The notes under the pieces were generated by a model. It ran no database searches. It was given only the letters and a program-made list of their open reading frames with translations, and had not been told where the DNA came from. The position numbers and the translations under genes were made by a program. A stretch of DNA of 64,000 bases from Methylobacter tundripaludum (GTDB lineage Bacteria; Pseudomonadota; Gammaproteobacteria; Methylococcales; Methylomonadaceae). The stretch lies in the NCBI RefSeq assembly GCF_002934365.1, contig NZ_PTIY01000007.1:124001-188000 (forward strand), in the 5' to 3' direction. Of this stretch, positions 37,001 to 44,937 are shown piece by piece. Position 1 is the first letter of the stretch. Every line of letters starts with the position of its first letter.

Positions 37001-37351
37001 CTCAGCACCGATGAAGACTTAAGCTTGTTGCCCGAACATTGCCAAGCGGAGCAGCTGAGCGCATGGATAGAAATATACCGGCAGGGCCGAAAACAGCCCG
37101 ATGCATTTTTTGTCGAACCGGCGTTGGCGTACATCAAACAGGCCCACAAACTGCAAATCGGCAGCCGGGCCTCAAAGTCGGCGCTGGATGCGGCAATCGA
37201 GCAATTGTCCAGGGCCGTGGAACAGCCTTACGAGCCGGAACTCAGGCGGCTTTACGGCAATGTGGCGGACTTGGGGCAGGTGCTGGGCGAGCCGTTTGAG
37301 CTGCAATGCCAAAGCCTGTTGCAGCCGGTTTGGGATGTATTGCATCAATAA
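34022..37351 (+). CDS. recC: Exodeoxyribonuclease V subunit gamma (RecC)
   Basis: 1109 residues, close to the usual length. It is the Chi-recognising scaffold of the RecBCD helicase-nuclease for double-strand break repair. Recognisable are MFILHSSNKTENLVAHLCAV, SQGMERWLSQQLA, FDQYQMMRPDMLEAWQKGQ and IALLGMNDGEFPK. Two segments look foreign: about residues 103-137 (hairpin repeat) and about 960-990 (encoded by a dispersed repeat also found at 59-60 kb). Both are in frame. Neither recB nor recD follows; repeats lie downstream instead. Confidence 0.93.
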   Translation: MFILHSSNKTENLVAHLCAVIENSPLASPFAKEVFLIQSQGMERWLSQQLAGRFKVWGNYEFLFPGKFFSSLAQNIDSRLSDAAFERNLMLWRIEALLRRLPGMATETAPGSPRHFLPPWRSEVSQSVGNRCDRLDGEVFLPLTQYLSGENVALKRYQLAQQLAQIFDQYQMMRPDMLEAWQKGQLLYQTTTERWQQALWLQITEQTGNKHRGSLWLDVIAKLNAAEEGAFSGQLPERISVFGLNTMPPLFLSYLQGLSKHCQLHLFLLNPAQDFWADLATKRQRAIDENFTGHPLLSTLGQQGREFQEMLLDQAQFDFEPESFELGEARTHLQRLQNGILNNRLDGQVLQQDDSISIHACHSRMREVEVLKNQLLQTLENDPSLELRDIVVMAPDIQVYEPFISAVFDDVQHAVADRSLRLSNNALDAFIRFLDLSQSRFGWQSVLDLLEQPVVYPGFGLSEVDLELIKHWVQDTHVRWGKSAQHKQELGLPELSENTWQAMLDRLLMGYAVGSDQDFIAEVLPYRDIEGSSALALGGLCDFMQLLFKASKELKQAKPLKSWSAQLYYYADQLLAAAEPVERRQLNELLAELSAELAAVHNDDVELQVIISWLEGMVAERKSSNGFLRGQLTFCSMLPMRSIPFKVIALLGMNDGEFPKIDRHPTFDLLAHNFRKGDRSHRSDDRYQFLEILLSARQRLIMTYIGQSISHNDAIPPSVVISELLEVLQCGGLITRHPLQPFSRRYFDGAADLFSFSETDCETARALSGRGDRPSALVDLWWQGAILEDAAETEVIELSELFSFFRHPQRYFVQRQMDLRFSGMEADAEEREPFSVDKLEGYAIYHEWIHEALNGKQPTVKKLQAQGRWLAGVPGELEFDRQQQAINEFVQRIKEKDLGASLDDLPVDIIVGQYRLAGKLGNLYQHGSLIYRYAALKGKDFVCALLHHLIINEVQRQSSAIAPCIALGNRSLHCSTSPIRGVVPPASMQSTFLLSTDEDLSLLPEHCQAEQLSAWIEIYRQGRKQPDAFFVEPALAYIKQAHKLQIGSRASKSALDAAIEQLSRAVEQPYEPELRRLYGNVADLGQVLGEPFELQCQSLLQPVWDVLHQ
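34330..34432 (+). repeat. In-frame repeat-like insertion in recC (first)
   Basis: The segment has a strong hairpin: GTCGCAATCGGT pairs with ACCGATGCGAC apart from one bulged base. Its translation (TAPGSPRHFLPPWRSEVSQ and onward) separates LLRRLP from EVFLPLTQYLS, which are close together in typical RecC. Part of it (GGGAGCAGT in reverse complement) resembles the element at 59.2 and 60.1 kb. Confidence 0.5.
36901..36991 (-). repeat. In-frame dispersed repeat in recC (second)
   Basis: In reverse complement the segment reads GACTGCATGG, GCAGGAGGTA, GAGCAATGCAAGGAGCGATT and GCCGAG in order. This is the same order as in the elements at 59218-59284 and 59995-60107 (GACTGCATGG, GCAGGAGGTAGAGCAACGCA, GGGAGCAGTTGCCGAG). 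It is translated as AIAPCIALGNRSLHCSTSPI and onward within RecC. Confidence 0.75.
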
Positions 37352-37429
37352 CAATGGGTTGTTGATCGCTCCCACGCTCCGGCGCTCATCTGTATACAAG
37401 TCCTGCCGACCCAAAGAAGATATAGTTCT

Positions 37430-37505
37430 GTCGGGCATGCTGTTTATGCCCGACATATACGCGCTTCAAATGTCGGGCGACGAAAAGCTGTTGCAACTAC
37501 CCGAC
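37430..37505 (+). repeat. Direct repeat copy 1 flanking the coiled-coil gene
   Basis: A ~75-base unit starting with the hairpin GTCGGGCAT/ATGCCCGAC, followed by ATATACGCGCTTCAAATG and ending ACCCGAC. It is repeated at 38042-38111 with few differences. The rest of 37352-37705 holds no gene. Confidence 0.8.
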
Positions 37506-37705
37506 TCGCTTGATTGGTACGGTGCTTTGCCAAGGCAGAGCTCGATCATAGTTCTGGGCTTAGAATTTCCGCCCGATTCGCATTGCAACTTTAAAGCTTA
37601 GTGCCGTTACCGCATGACATAGCAGCAGAGGCCGGACACACCGGCTTTTTTGTGCATGATGACCTTTGCCTATACAATGCATTCTAAATCAATGCAGGTG
37701 AAACG

Positions 37706-38035
37706 ATGAATACATTAACTTTCGATACGCATGAGTTTGTTAAAAAGCTTAAGGATGTAGGTTTTAGCGAAGAACAGGCGGAAGTAATAACCAACTTACA
37801 AAAAACAACATCCAGCAATACCTTGGAGCAGGCACGGCATGATTATGATTTAGATAATTTAGCCACCAAGCGCGACTTAAGGGAACTGGAGTTAAAGATT
37901 GAGCTGGTACGTTCCGAGCTAAAGCGTGATATTGCCGAAACTAAAGCGGAGTTAATCCGTTGGGTGGTGGGCGTTGGTGTGCTGCAAACAGTATTGATAA
38001 CTGCGCTGGTACTTAAATTGGCGGGTACGCATTAA
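37706..38035 (+). CDS. DUF1640-like coiled-coil membrane-anchored protein
   Basis: 109 residues: an N-terminal FDTHEFVKKLKDVGFSEEQAE segment, a long helical coiled coil (DLRELELKIELVRSELKRD) and a single C-terminal transmembrane helix (VVGVGVLQTVLITALVL). This layout matches DUF1640/CCDC90-type proteins. The function in bacteria is unknown. The gene is bracketed by two direct repeats, which suggests it can move or duplicate as a unit. Confidence 0.75.
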   Translation: MNTLTFDTHEFVKKLKDVGFSEEQAEVITNLQKTTSSNTLEQARHDYDLDNLATKRDLRELELKIELVRSELKRDIAETKAELIRWVVGVGVLQTVLITALVLKLAGTH

Positions 38036-38041
38036 AGTCCC

Positions 38042-38111
38042 GTCGGGCATGCCGTTTATGCCCGACATATACGCGCTTCAAATGTCGGGCAACGAAAAGC
38101 AGTTACCCGAC
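38042..38111 (+). repeat. Direct repeat copy 2 flanking the coiled-coil gene
   Basis: Near-identical to 37430-37505, same orientation. It begins GTCGGGCATGCCG and contains the same ATATACGCGCTTCAAATG stretch. A half copy of the CACGAAG palindrome follows at 38138-38157. Confidence 0.8.
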
Positions 38112-38240
38112 CTACCCGGTAATATCTGAGGTAAAAACTTCGTGTCTTCTCGGTGGTAAATAATTGTTTACAATCGTTTTCCGTACAGCGTTTATTTTCG
38201 TGCGGAGAAACATCGCATTGTTGTCTTGGCGGGATAGAAC

Positions 38241-38358
38241 CTAGGGAAGCGCTGAACAAAATGCTTCCGTTCATGATTCGACAGGCTCACCACGAACGGA
38301 ATCAATACGTTACCGTTCGTCCTGAGCCTGTCGAAGGACTAAATCAGCGCTTCCCTAG
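38241..38358. repeat. Nested palindrome with two TTCGACAGGCTC-type cores
   Basis: Outer arms CTAGGGAAGCGCTGA (38241-38255) and TCAGCGCTTCCCTAG (38344-38358) are perfectly complementary over 15 bp. Inside are two copies of the dispersed core in opposite orientation, the first with its own short arms TTCCGTT/AACGGAA. Confidence 0.78.
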
Positions 38359-38388
38359 CCCTGTGTTCGGCTTTAAATATGACGACTG

Positions 38389-38907
38389 TTAGCGCCAGCC
38401 CAGTCCTTGAAGGGCGTCTACAACCAATCCCGTTCCTAGCCTGATTAGCAGGACGTCGTCCGCCACTCGCACGTAACGGTGTCCGGGCAGCGGCGCTCCC
38501 AGCTGATTAAGTACTGCCGACGGCAGATCGTAGTAAGTCACGTTGCGGGGCAGCGGTTGGCCTATATTCCACTGTCTTGCCAGTCCGGGCGGAACGCAGC
38601 CGTTCTGTTTCTTGGCGAGGCCCGGCGGACAGCGGCCGGTACGGAACTGCTCGACATAGTAGTCATGGATGACGGCTCGGTGCCGGTCGTCGAAATAGCG
38701 CTGTTCTCTATGGTCTTGTTCGCCTTTTTGCTGAAATGGCCGATCATCGCGCTCCCTGTCATGACTTTGTTTTTCCCGCCGTTCATGTTTCTCGGCTTTT
38801 TCGTGGCCTTTCCCGGCATGCTTGTCGGCTAGAACCGGGGCGGTCGCCAGCATTCCGGCGATTGCAAGGGCTAAGGCGTAACTTGTTTTCAAATAATTGT
38901 GCGGCAT
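38389..38907 (-). CDS. RcnB-like periplasmic protein
   Basis: 172 residues. A Sec signal peptide (YALALAIAGMLATAPVLA) is followed by a His/Glu/Lys/Arg-rich region (ADKHAGKGHEKAEKHERREK) and a C-terminal RcnB-type domain with RYVRVADDVLLIRLGTGLVVD. RcnB proteins take part in nickel/cobalt homeostasis in the periplasm. The gene lies 143 bases downstream of the heavy-metal RND efflux operon on the same strand, so it may be co-regulated with it. The metal is not identifiable. Confidence 0.75.
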   Translation of the reverse strand: MPHNYLKTSYALALAIAGMLATAPVLADKHAGKGHEKAEKHERREKQSHDRERDDRPFQQKGEQDHREQRYFDDRHRAVIHDYYVEQFRTGRCPPGLAKKQNGCVPPGLARQWNIGQPLPRNVTYYDLPSAVLNQLGAPLPGHRYVRVADDVLLIRLGTGLVVDALQGLGWR

Positions 38908-39050
38908 GTTCTACTCCCGGTAAAAAGTTCACATTCATTCTCCGCTGTGTTTACGCACAATGCACATAAAATTTTTTAAAGTCCGCCACGACATTACGGT
39001 TTTGTGATGCCGTAGGGAAAAGGGGGGTCACGTCTGATGAATCAAAGAGA

Positions 39051-42000
39051 CTAACGGTCTTCCTCGAACCATCGATAAAGCGTAGGCAGCATAATCAGCG
39101 TCAGCAATGTTGACGTGATCAGTCCGCCGATAACAACGATAGCCAAAGGCCGCTGGACTTCCGAGCCGGGGCCGGTGGCGAACAAGAAGGGCACCAGCCC
39201 GAGCAGCGCGACGGTGGCGGTCATCATGACCGGGCGAAAGCGTTGCGCGCAGCCCTGGCGTATGGCCTCTATCTGGCTGAGTCCGCTGTCGCGCAGGTTG
39301 CGGATATAGGAAACCAGCACCACGCCGTTCAATACGGCGATGCCCCACAGCGCAATAAAGCCCACCGAGGCCGGCACCGACAGGTATTCGCCGGTGATGA
39401 ACAAAGATACCACGCCGCCTATCGACGCAAACGGCAGTACGAGAATAATCAGCGCGGCAAAGCGTAGCGAGTTGAACAGCATGAACAACAGAAAGAAAAT
39501 CGCGCCGATCGTAATCGGGATGATGATTTTAAGATGTCCCAGCGCGCGTTCCATGTTCTGGAATTGTCCGCCCCATTCCAGGTAATACCCTTCCGGCAGC
39601 TTGATCTGGTTGGAGACGGCTTTTTGCAGTTCCGCCACGAAGCTGCCCAAGTCCCTGTCCCTGACGTTAACGCCGACAACGATCCGGCGTTTGCCCATTT
39701 CCCTGCTGATCTGCGAAGGCCCGTCATTCAGGCGGATGTCGGCCAGATCGCCCAGCGGTACGCGCGCGCCGTTGGCCGAAGTCAGCAGCATGGCGTCAAT
39801 GGCTTCGATGCTGTTGCGAAAACCTTCCGGCAAACGCACGGTTGCCGAGAAGCGCCGTTCGCCTTCATAGATTTCCGTCGCCGTCTTGCCGCCGATAGCC
39901 GTTTCAATGACCTCATTAATATCGGCCGCATTGATGCTGTGTCTGGCGATGGCTTCGCGGTTGATTGTGATCGACAAATACTGCTGTCCGGTCAGCCGTT
40001 CCACGCGGATGTCCTGAGCGCCCTGGATAGCGCCCGCAAGCCGGGCGATGTCGTTTGCGGTTGTTTTCAACTGCTCCAGATCGTCGCCGAATATTTTCAC
40101 GGCCAGATCGGAGCGCACGCCGGTCAGCATTTCGTCCACGCGGTCGGAAATCGGTTGCGCCATCACCACCTGGATGCCGGGCAGATTTTCATTGAGCTTG
40201 TCGCGTATCGCATCGGCGATCTGATCCTGGCTCCAGCCTTTAGGCCACTGATCACGGGGTTTCAAACTGACGATCGGGGTCGATTCGTTCTGGCTTTGCG
40301 GGTCGGCCGGGCTTTCGCCGCGGCCGATATTGGTCACCGCGAGGCTTACGCCCGGAATCTCCATGACCATGCGCATGGCTTCCATTTCCATTTTTATACC
40401 TTCTTGCAGCGATATATTCGGCATCCGGTTGATTGCCGGAACAATGGAGCCTTCCTTCATCTCGGGAATGAAGGCGGTACCCAAAAAGGGCAGTAATAGC
40501 AGTGCGCCGACAAACAGGCCGGCAGCCAGAAAAACGACGGTCTTGCCTTTTTGCAGGGCTATATCCAGCAGCCTAAGATAAGGCTTTTTCATGAACGCAA
40601 TAATGCGCGTATCGTGTTCTTCTCCATGCTGGCCTTCCAGCAGATAAGAGCATAAAACCGGCGTTAAGGTCAGCGACAGAATCAGTGAAATCAGCAAGGC
40701 TATTGCGATCGTATAAGCCAGCGGCGAAAACATCTTGCCTTCCATGCCTTCCAATGTCATCAGCGGCAGGAATACCAGAATGATGATGCCGACACCGAAT
40801 AACACCGGGGTGGCGACTTCCTGGGCGGCGGCCATGACCACTTTCACCCGGCTGGTAAAGCGGCCCTTGCGCTCGGTCAGCTGGCTGAAGGCGTTTTCGA
40901 CCACGACGACGGAGCCGTCGACAATCAGGCCGATCGCGATAGCCAGTCCGCCCAACGACATCAGGTTGGCGGAGATGCCCAGCTGGTTCATGACGATAAA
41001 GGTGACCAGCGGCGTAATGAGCAAAGTGCCGACAACGATCAGGCTGGAGCGGATATCGCCGAGAAACAGCAGCAGAATCACGACGACCAGCGCCACGCCT
41101 TCGAGCAGTACCTTGGTGACGGTGTGCAACGCGGCATCGACCAGTTCGCTGCGGTCATAGTACGGAACGATTTTGAGGTCTTCCGGCAGCATGTTCTTGT
41201 CGTTGATTTCCTGCACCCGTTCCTTGATGCGGCTGACGACGTCTTTGGCGTTTCCGCCGCGTAGCATCATCACAATACCGCCGACCGATTCGGTATAACC
41301 GTTTTTTATCACCGCGCCGACCCGCACTTCGTGGCCGATTTTGACCTCGGCGACATCGTGAATGTGGACAGGGACGCTGTGCTGCTCTTTGAGCACGATA
41401 TTGCCGATGTCGGCGACGTCGCGAATCAAACCGACGCCGCGAATCAGGTATTGCTCGGCGAAATGCGGTAAAACGCCGCCGCCGCTGTTGGCGTTGTTGT
41501 GCGCCAGTGCGTTAAAGACCTCGTCCAGCGTGATATGGTAATGGTGCATGCGGTCGGGATTGACCAATACCTGATACTGCTTGTTGTAGCCGCCCTGCGA
41601 ATTGATTTCCGCAACCCCGGCTATGCCGCGCAACAGGGGGCGCACGACCCAGTCCTGGGTTTCGCGGCGGCGCATCAGCTCTTCCGGGGTCAGCGCGCGT
41701 TCCCCGTCGTCAGCCCGCTCCAGTGTGTATTGGTACACTTCGCCAAGCCCCGTGGAAACCGGACCCAATACCGGATTGACGCCTTCGGGCATGTTGTGGC
41801 TGACTTCCATCAGGCGCTCCATGACCAATTGCCGGGCAAAATAGACGTCGGTAGCGTCGGTAAACACCAGTGTGATCAGGGACAGGCCGTTTTTGTTTAA
41901 CGAGCGCATCTCCGTAAGGCCGGGCAGGCCGGTCATTGCGATCTCCAGCGGCACGGTAATAAAACGCTCGACTTCCTCCGGCGAACGCCCGGAGGATTCG

Positions 42001-42152
42001 GTGGCGATTTGCACCTGCACGTTAGTGACATCGGGGAATGCATCGACGGACAGCGACTGTAGCGCGCGCACGCCAAAAGCCGCCAACGCCAGCGCCAGCG
42101 CCAGAATAAGGATACGGTTATCCAGGCTTCTACGAATCAAGGCTTCGACCAT
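39051..42152 (-). CDS. Heavy-metal efflux RND pump (CzcA/CusA family)
   Basis: 1033 residues, inner-membrane proton antiporter of a tripartite export system. It has the two-fold RND layout: a helix, a large periplasmic loop and six helices, repeated. The fourth helix carries GLIVDGSVVVVENAF, the charged proton-relay motif of the HME subfamily. The sequence resembles neither the classic Cu/Ag (AIGAMVDA) nor the Zn/Co/Cd (DFGLIIDG) variant exactly, so metal specificity is left open. It is the third gene of an operon with the adaptor and the outer-membrane channel. Confidence 0.92.
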   Translation of the reverse strand: MVEALIRRSLDNRILILALALALAAFGVRALQSLSVDAFPDVTNVQVQIATESSGRSPEEVERFITVPLEIAMTGLPGLTEMRSLNKNGLSLITLVFTDATDVYFARQLVMERLMEVSHNMPEGVNPVLGPVSTGLGEVYQYTLERADDGERALTPEELMRRRETQDWVVRPLLRGIAGVAEINSQGGYNKQYQVLVNPDRMHHYHITLDEVFNALAHNNANSGGGVLPHFAEQYLIRGVGLIRDVADIGNIVLKEQHSVPVHIHDVAEVKIGHEVRVGAVIKNGYTESVGGIVMMLRGGNAKDVVSRIKERVQEINDKNMLPEDLKIVPYYDRSELVDAALHTVTKVLLEGVALVVVILLLFLGDIRSSLIVVGTLLITPLVTFIVMNQLGISANLMSLGGLAIAIGLIVDGSVVVVENAFSQLTERKGRFTSRVKVVMAAAQEVATPVLFGVGIIILVFLPLMTLEGMEGKMFSPLAYTIAIALLISLILSLTLTPVLCSYLLEGQHGEEHDTRIIAFMKKPYLRLLDIALQKGKTVVFLAAGLFVGALLLLPFLGTAFIPEMKEGSIVPAINRMPNISLQEGIKMEMEAMRMVMEIPGVSLAVTNIGRGESPADPQSQNESTPIVSLKPRDQWPKGWSQDQIADAIRDKLNENLPGIQVVMAQPISDRVDEMLTGVRSDLAVKIFGDDLEQLKTTANDIARLAGAIQGAQDIRVERLTGQQYLSITINREAIARHSINAADINEVIETAIGGKTATEIYEGERRFSATVRLPEGFRNSIEAIDAMLLTSANGARVPLGDLADIRLNDGPSQISREMGKRRIVVGVNVRDRDLGSFVAELQKAVSNQIKLPEGYYLEWGGQFQNMERALGHLKIIIPITIGAIFFLLFMLFNSLRFAALIILVLPFASIGGVVSLFITGEYLSVPASVGFIALWGIAVLNGVVLVSYIRNLRDSGLSQIEAIRQGCAQRFRPVMMTATVALLGLVPFLFATGPGSEVQRPLAIVVIGGLITSTLLTLIMLPTLYRWFEEDR

Positions 42153-42157
42153 CGGTT

Positions 42158-43267
42158 TTACTCCAATTCCTTGCGCTGGCGTTCGCTGTTAAGATGAAAG
42201 CCGCCTTCCACGACAACCTTCTCGCCCTGTTTCAAGCCGCCGAGAACGCGGCGGACATTGCCGTAACGAATGCCCAGTTGTACCGGTCTCAGTTGGAATT
42301 CTTCCGGCGCGGTCTGGACGAAGACGTGATCGCCGTCATTGACGCGCAGCACCGCCGAATCGGGTAAAACCAGTTCCTGTACGCCCTGCTTGCGAATCAG
42401 CAAGGTGGCCAGCATGTTCGGCTTGAAAACACGCTGCGGATTGGGCAGCGCCATACGCACAGTGACGGTACGGGTCTGGGGATCAACCATGTCGTCCACA
42501 TAAATCAGGCGGCCGCTCAGTTCTTCCCCCGGCAGGGCGGCGATAGTGACCAGCGCTTCATCGCCCTTGTGCGCCCAGCCCGCCTGTTGCTCAGGCAGCT
42601 CGGCGACCACCCAGACATGGGACAGGTCGGCTACGGTAAACAAGGCGTCGGCGGGCTGCACGACTTGGCCGACGGTGACGTTGCGCTCGACAATCGTACC
42701 CTGAATGCTGGCGGTAATCGGCAGGAACGAATGGATTTTCTTTTCCCTGGACAGCCTGGACAGATCGCTGTCCGACATGCCGAACACGCGCAACTGGTCG
42801 GTCGCGGTGCGCAAATCCACGTCGGCTTCATTCAGCATGCTTTCCCTTTCCTGAAGCTCGGCAGCCGCGATCACGTCGCTGGCCAGCAGGCGCTTGGCCC
42901 TGTTTACCGCCAGTTGGCGCAGATTGACTTGCGAACTGGTCTTTAGATAAGCCGACTGGGCCATGCCGAGTTCGGTGCTGTTGAGTATCGCCAGCTGTTC
43001 GCCTTTACGGACTTCCTGGCCGAGTACGGCCTGGATTTCGGTAATCCGGCCGGTTACCGTTGCGCCGATCCGGGCGACGCGCTGTTGATCCAGGTCGACC
43101 CGCGCCGGCAAGCGCAAGGAATCATGCACTTGGCCTTTGCCTATCGCGATGACTTTGATCTGCTTCATCAGTACGGAGTTGGCTTTGACCACCGGTAAGG
43201 CATTGTCGGCGTTGCTTGCCGGGGAGATCAGCAGCAGGATAAACAGCAAAGGGTAAAATGATGTCAT
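42158..43267 (-). CDS. RND efflux periplasmic adaptor (CzcB/CusB family)
   Basis: 369 residues. A signal peptide (LLFILLLISPASNA) is followed by barrel-sandwich and helical-hairpin parts (ARIGATVTGRITEIQAVLGQEVRKGEQLA), a lipoyl-like second half (ITASIQGTIVERNVTVGQVV) and a beta-barrel end. It bridges the RND pump and the outer-membrane channel. Spacing is 2 bases to the upstream channel gene and 5 to the pump gene, so the three form one operon. Confidence 0.9.
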   Translation of the reverse strand: MTSFYPLLFILLLISPASNADNALPVVKANSVLMKQIKVIAIGKGQVHDSLRLPARVDLDQQRVARIGATVTGRITEIQAVLGQEVRKGEQLAILNSTELGMAQSAYLKTSSQVNLRQLAVNRAKRLLASDVIAAAELQERESMLNEADVDLRTATDQLRVFGMSDSDLSRLSREKKIHSFLPITASIQGTIVERNVTVGQVVQPADALFTVADLSHVWVVAELPEQQAGWAHKGDEALVTIAALPGEELSGRLIYVDDMVDPQTRTVTVRMALPNPQRVFKPNMLATLLIRKQGVQELVLPDSAVLRVNDGDHVFVQTAPEEFQLRPVQLGIRYGNVRRVLGGLKQGEKVVVEGGFHLNSERQRKELE

Positions 43268-43269
43268 AG

Positions 43270-44547
43270 TTACAGATCCTCCAGATCGGTAGCGCGTAAA
43301 CGGTCCAGGTCAATCAATGCGGCCTGGCGGTCGAAGCGGGCGTTCATATAGTCGCTACGAACGGTGCGGTAGGTGCGTTGGGCGTCGAGATAATCGATAA
43401 TGCCGCGTTCGCCGAGGCGATAGGCGGATTCGGCGACTTTGAGCACCGTTTCGGCTTCCCTCAGCAAACCGGCATCGAAAGTTTCAACTTGGCGATGGGC
43501 TATCCGGTACCGGTTGTAAGCGTTTTCCAGTTCCCGCATGACCGAGAACTCCTGTTGCGTGGCCAATGCTTCGGCTTGTTGCAGCTCCGCAGCGGCCTCG
43601 CCGATAGGCCCCTGGCGCTGATTCCACAACGGTAAGGGGACGACAATGTTGACCCGCCACTGCTCAAGTCCCGGATCCCGTTCCGCGCCCGCTTTCAAGG
43701 TCGGCTGCGGGTAGCGGAGGTTTTGCTCATACTTGACTTTGGCCTCGGCTTTTTCGATTTCGGCGCGAAACTGCTGCAAGACGGGTTGTTTGTTCATCAC
43801 TTCTTCACGCAAACTTTCCAGGGATGGCAGTGACGCGGGTGGTGCGGGCAAGTCGCCCGCCGCCTCATATTGGTGCGGCAAGGCCGGGCCGAACATCATG
43901 CGTAGCGCCGATTTGGCGTCATCCACCCGGGTTTCCGCGCTTTCCCGCAGTTTTACTGCGTTCAGCGCTTCCGCTTCGGATTTGACCTGTTCATAACGGG
44001 GCGCTTCCCCTACTTCAACCTTGAGTTTGATTTTATCGCGTATCTGCGTCAGTAATTGCTCGTTGTCCTTGCTGATTTGCAGTTCCGCCTGACGCCGCAA
44101 AATCTCGTAAAACGCCAGCCGTACCTGGCTGCGCACGGTCAGCCAGACATGGCGGCCGGCTTCATCCGCCGAAGTAATACCGGCTTCGGCAACCTTGCTT
44201 CGGGCTTCTCTTACGAACGGCAGGTCCAGCGTTTGGGAGATATAAACCTGCTCATTGGAACCGTTGAGCGCGCCCTGGCCGATGCCGGTCGAAGAGCCTC
44301 CGCCTATTTCCAGCTCGGGATTCGGATAGGCTTTGGACGTCACCAATGCGGCCTGCGCGGACTCCTTGCGGGCTTGAGCATTGGCTAGCGACGGATTGTG
44401 CGTTTCAAGCAGATTAAGTATTTGAGCTAAGCTGAGCGTTTCTGCGGACAGGCTGTCATGCCAAAAAACGCTTAGCGTAAGGATGAAACCAAGATATCGG
44501 GATGAATTTGATAGGGAGGGGTGAAATGATTTTCCGGGTCTCCGCAT
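43270..44547 (-). CDS. RND efflux outer-membrane channel (TolC/CzcC family)
   Basis: 425 residues. A signal-like N-terminus is followed by the duplicated helical repeat of outer-membrane efflux proteins (LETHNPSLANAQARKESAQA near the start; AESAYRLGERGIIDYLDAQRTY near the end). It is the first gene of the RND operon. A 19-bp-arm hairpin lies about 55 bases upstream of its start. Confidence 0.9.
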   Translation of the reverse strand: MRRPGKSFHPSLSNSSRYLGFILTLSVFWHDSLSAETLSLAQILNLLETHNPSLANAQARKESAQAALVTSKAYPNPELEIGGGSSTGIGQGALNGSNEQVYISQTLDLPFVREARSKVAEAGITSADEAGRHVWLTVRSQVRLAFYEILRRQAELQISKDNEQLLTQIRDKIKLKVEVGEAPRYEQVKSEAEALNAVKLRESAETRVDDAKSALRMMFGPALPHQYEAAGDLPAPPASLPSLESLREEVMNKQPVLQQFRAEIEKAEAKVKYEQNLRYPQPTLKAGAERDPGLEQWRVNIVVPLPLWNQRQGPIGEAAAELQQAEALATQQEFSVMRELENAYNRYRIAHRQVETFDAGLLREAETVLKVAESAYRLGERGIIDYLDAQRTYRTVRSDYMNARFDRQAALIDLDRLRATDLEDL

Positions 44548-44601
44548 AACGTTGCATTCCTGGTTAGGTTATTGAAAGTAAATCGCTATCCATTAAGTAA
44601 A

Positions 44602-44661
44602 AAAATCCGCAGGCTCGGCTGTTTAAGTTAAACAATTTAATTAGCCGAGCCTGCGGATTTT
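44602..44661. repeat. Large perfect inverted repeat upstream of the RND operon
   Basis: Arms of 19 bp (44602-44620 and 44643-44661), AAAATCCGCAGGCTCGGCT and its complement, with a 22-base loop that itself folds (GTTTA/TAAAC). It ends in TTTT on either strand, so it could be a bidirectional terminator or a leader structure of the efflux transcript. Confidence 0.6.
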
Positions 44662-44740
44662 CTTGTTTGATAAATTAAAAGCAGGTTTTGTGCCAATTGG
44701 GTTATGTGGGCAGGATCCGCTTGCAAAAGTCATGGAGCTA

Positions 44741-44878
44741 TTAAGGAATGTGCATGAAATAACTTGAGCAAGTTTTATTTTTCATTTTTTAACCATGAAG
44801 GATATGAAGCGGCATGAAAGGTTTAAGTCTTCATGCTCTTCATGGTAATTGCCTAAATTAATTTATGCACGATCCTAA
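44741..44878. mobile_element. MITE-like element, copy 1
   Basis: 138 bp, bounded by imperfect terminal inverted repeats TTAAGGAATGTGCATGAAAT and (complement of the right end) TTAGGATCGTGCATAAATTA. The interior has a palindrome built from CATGAAG units. Near-identical copies are at 52829-52965 and 57191-57336. There is no coding capacity. Confidence 0.8.
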
Positions 44879-44899
44879 GGGGCATTCGATGCGAATGCG

Positions 44900-44937
44900 G
44901 CGTATTTGCCGACCGCCGAGCAGGTCGGCAAATACGC
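44900..44937. repeat. Perfect 15-bp palindrome between MITE copy 1 and the SulP gene
   Basis: GCGTATTTGCCGACC (44900-44914) pairs with GGTCGGCAAATACGC (44923-44937) around an 8-base loop. No T-run follows. No gene is seen in 44548-45041. Confidence 0.65.

Noticed and set aside
37101-37601. 166-residue frame overlapping the end of recC and the first direct repeat
   Set aside because: It lies out of frame in recC and then reads through repeat DNA.
39534-40496. 320-residue open frame antisense to the RND pump gene
   Set aside because: It mirrors a GC-rich coding region, has no recognisable domain and no ribosome-binding site; the pump gene explains the openness.
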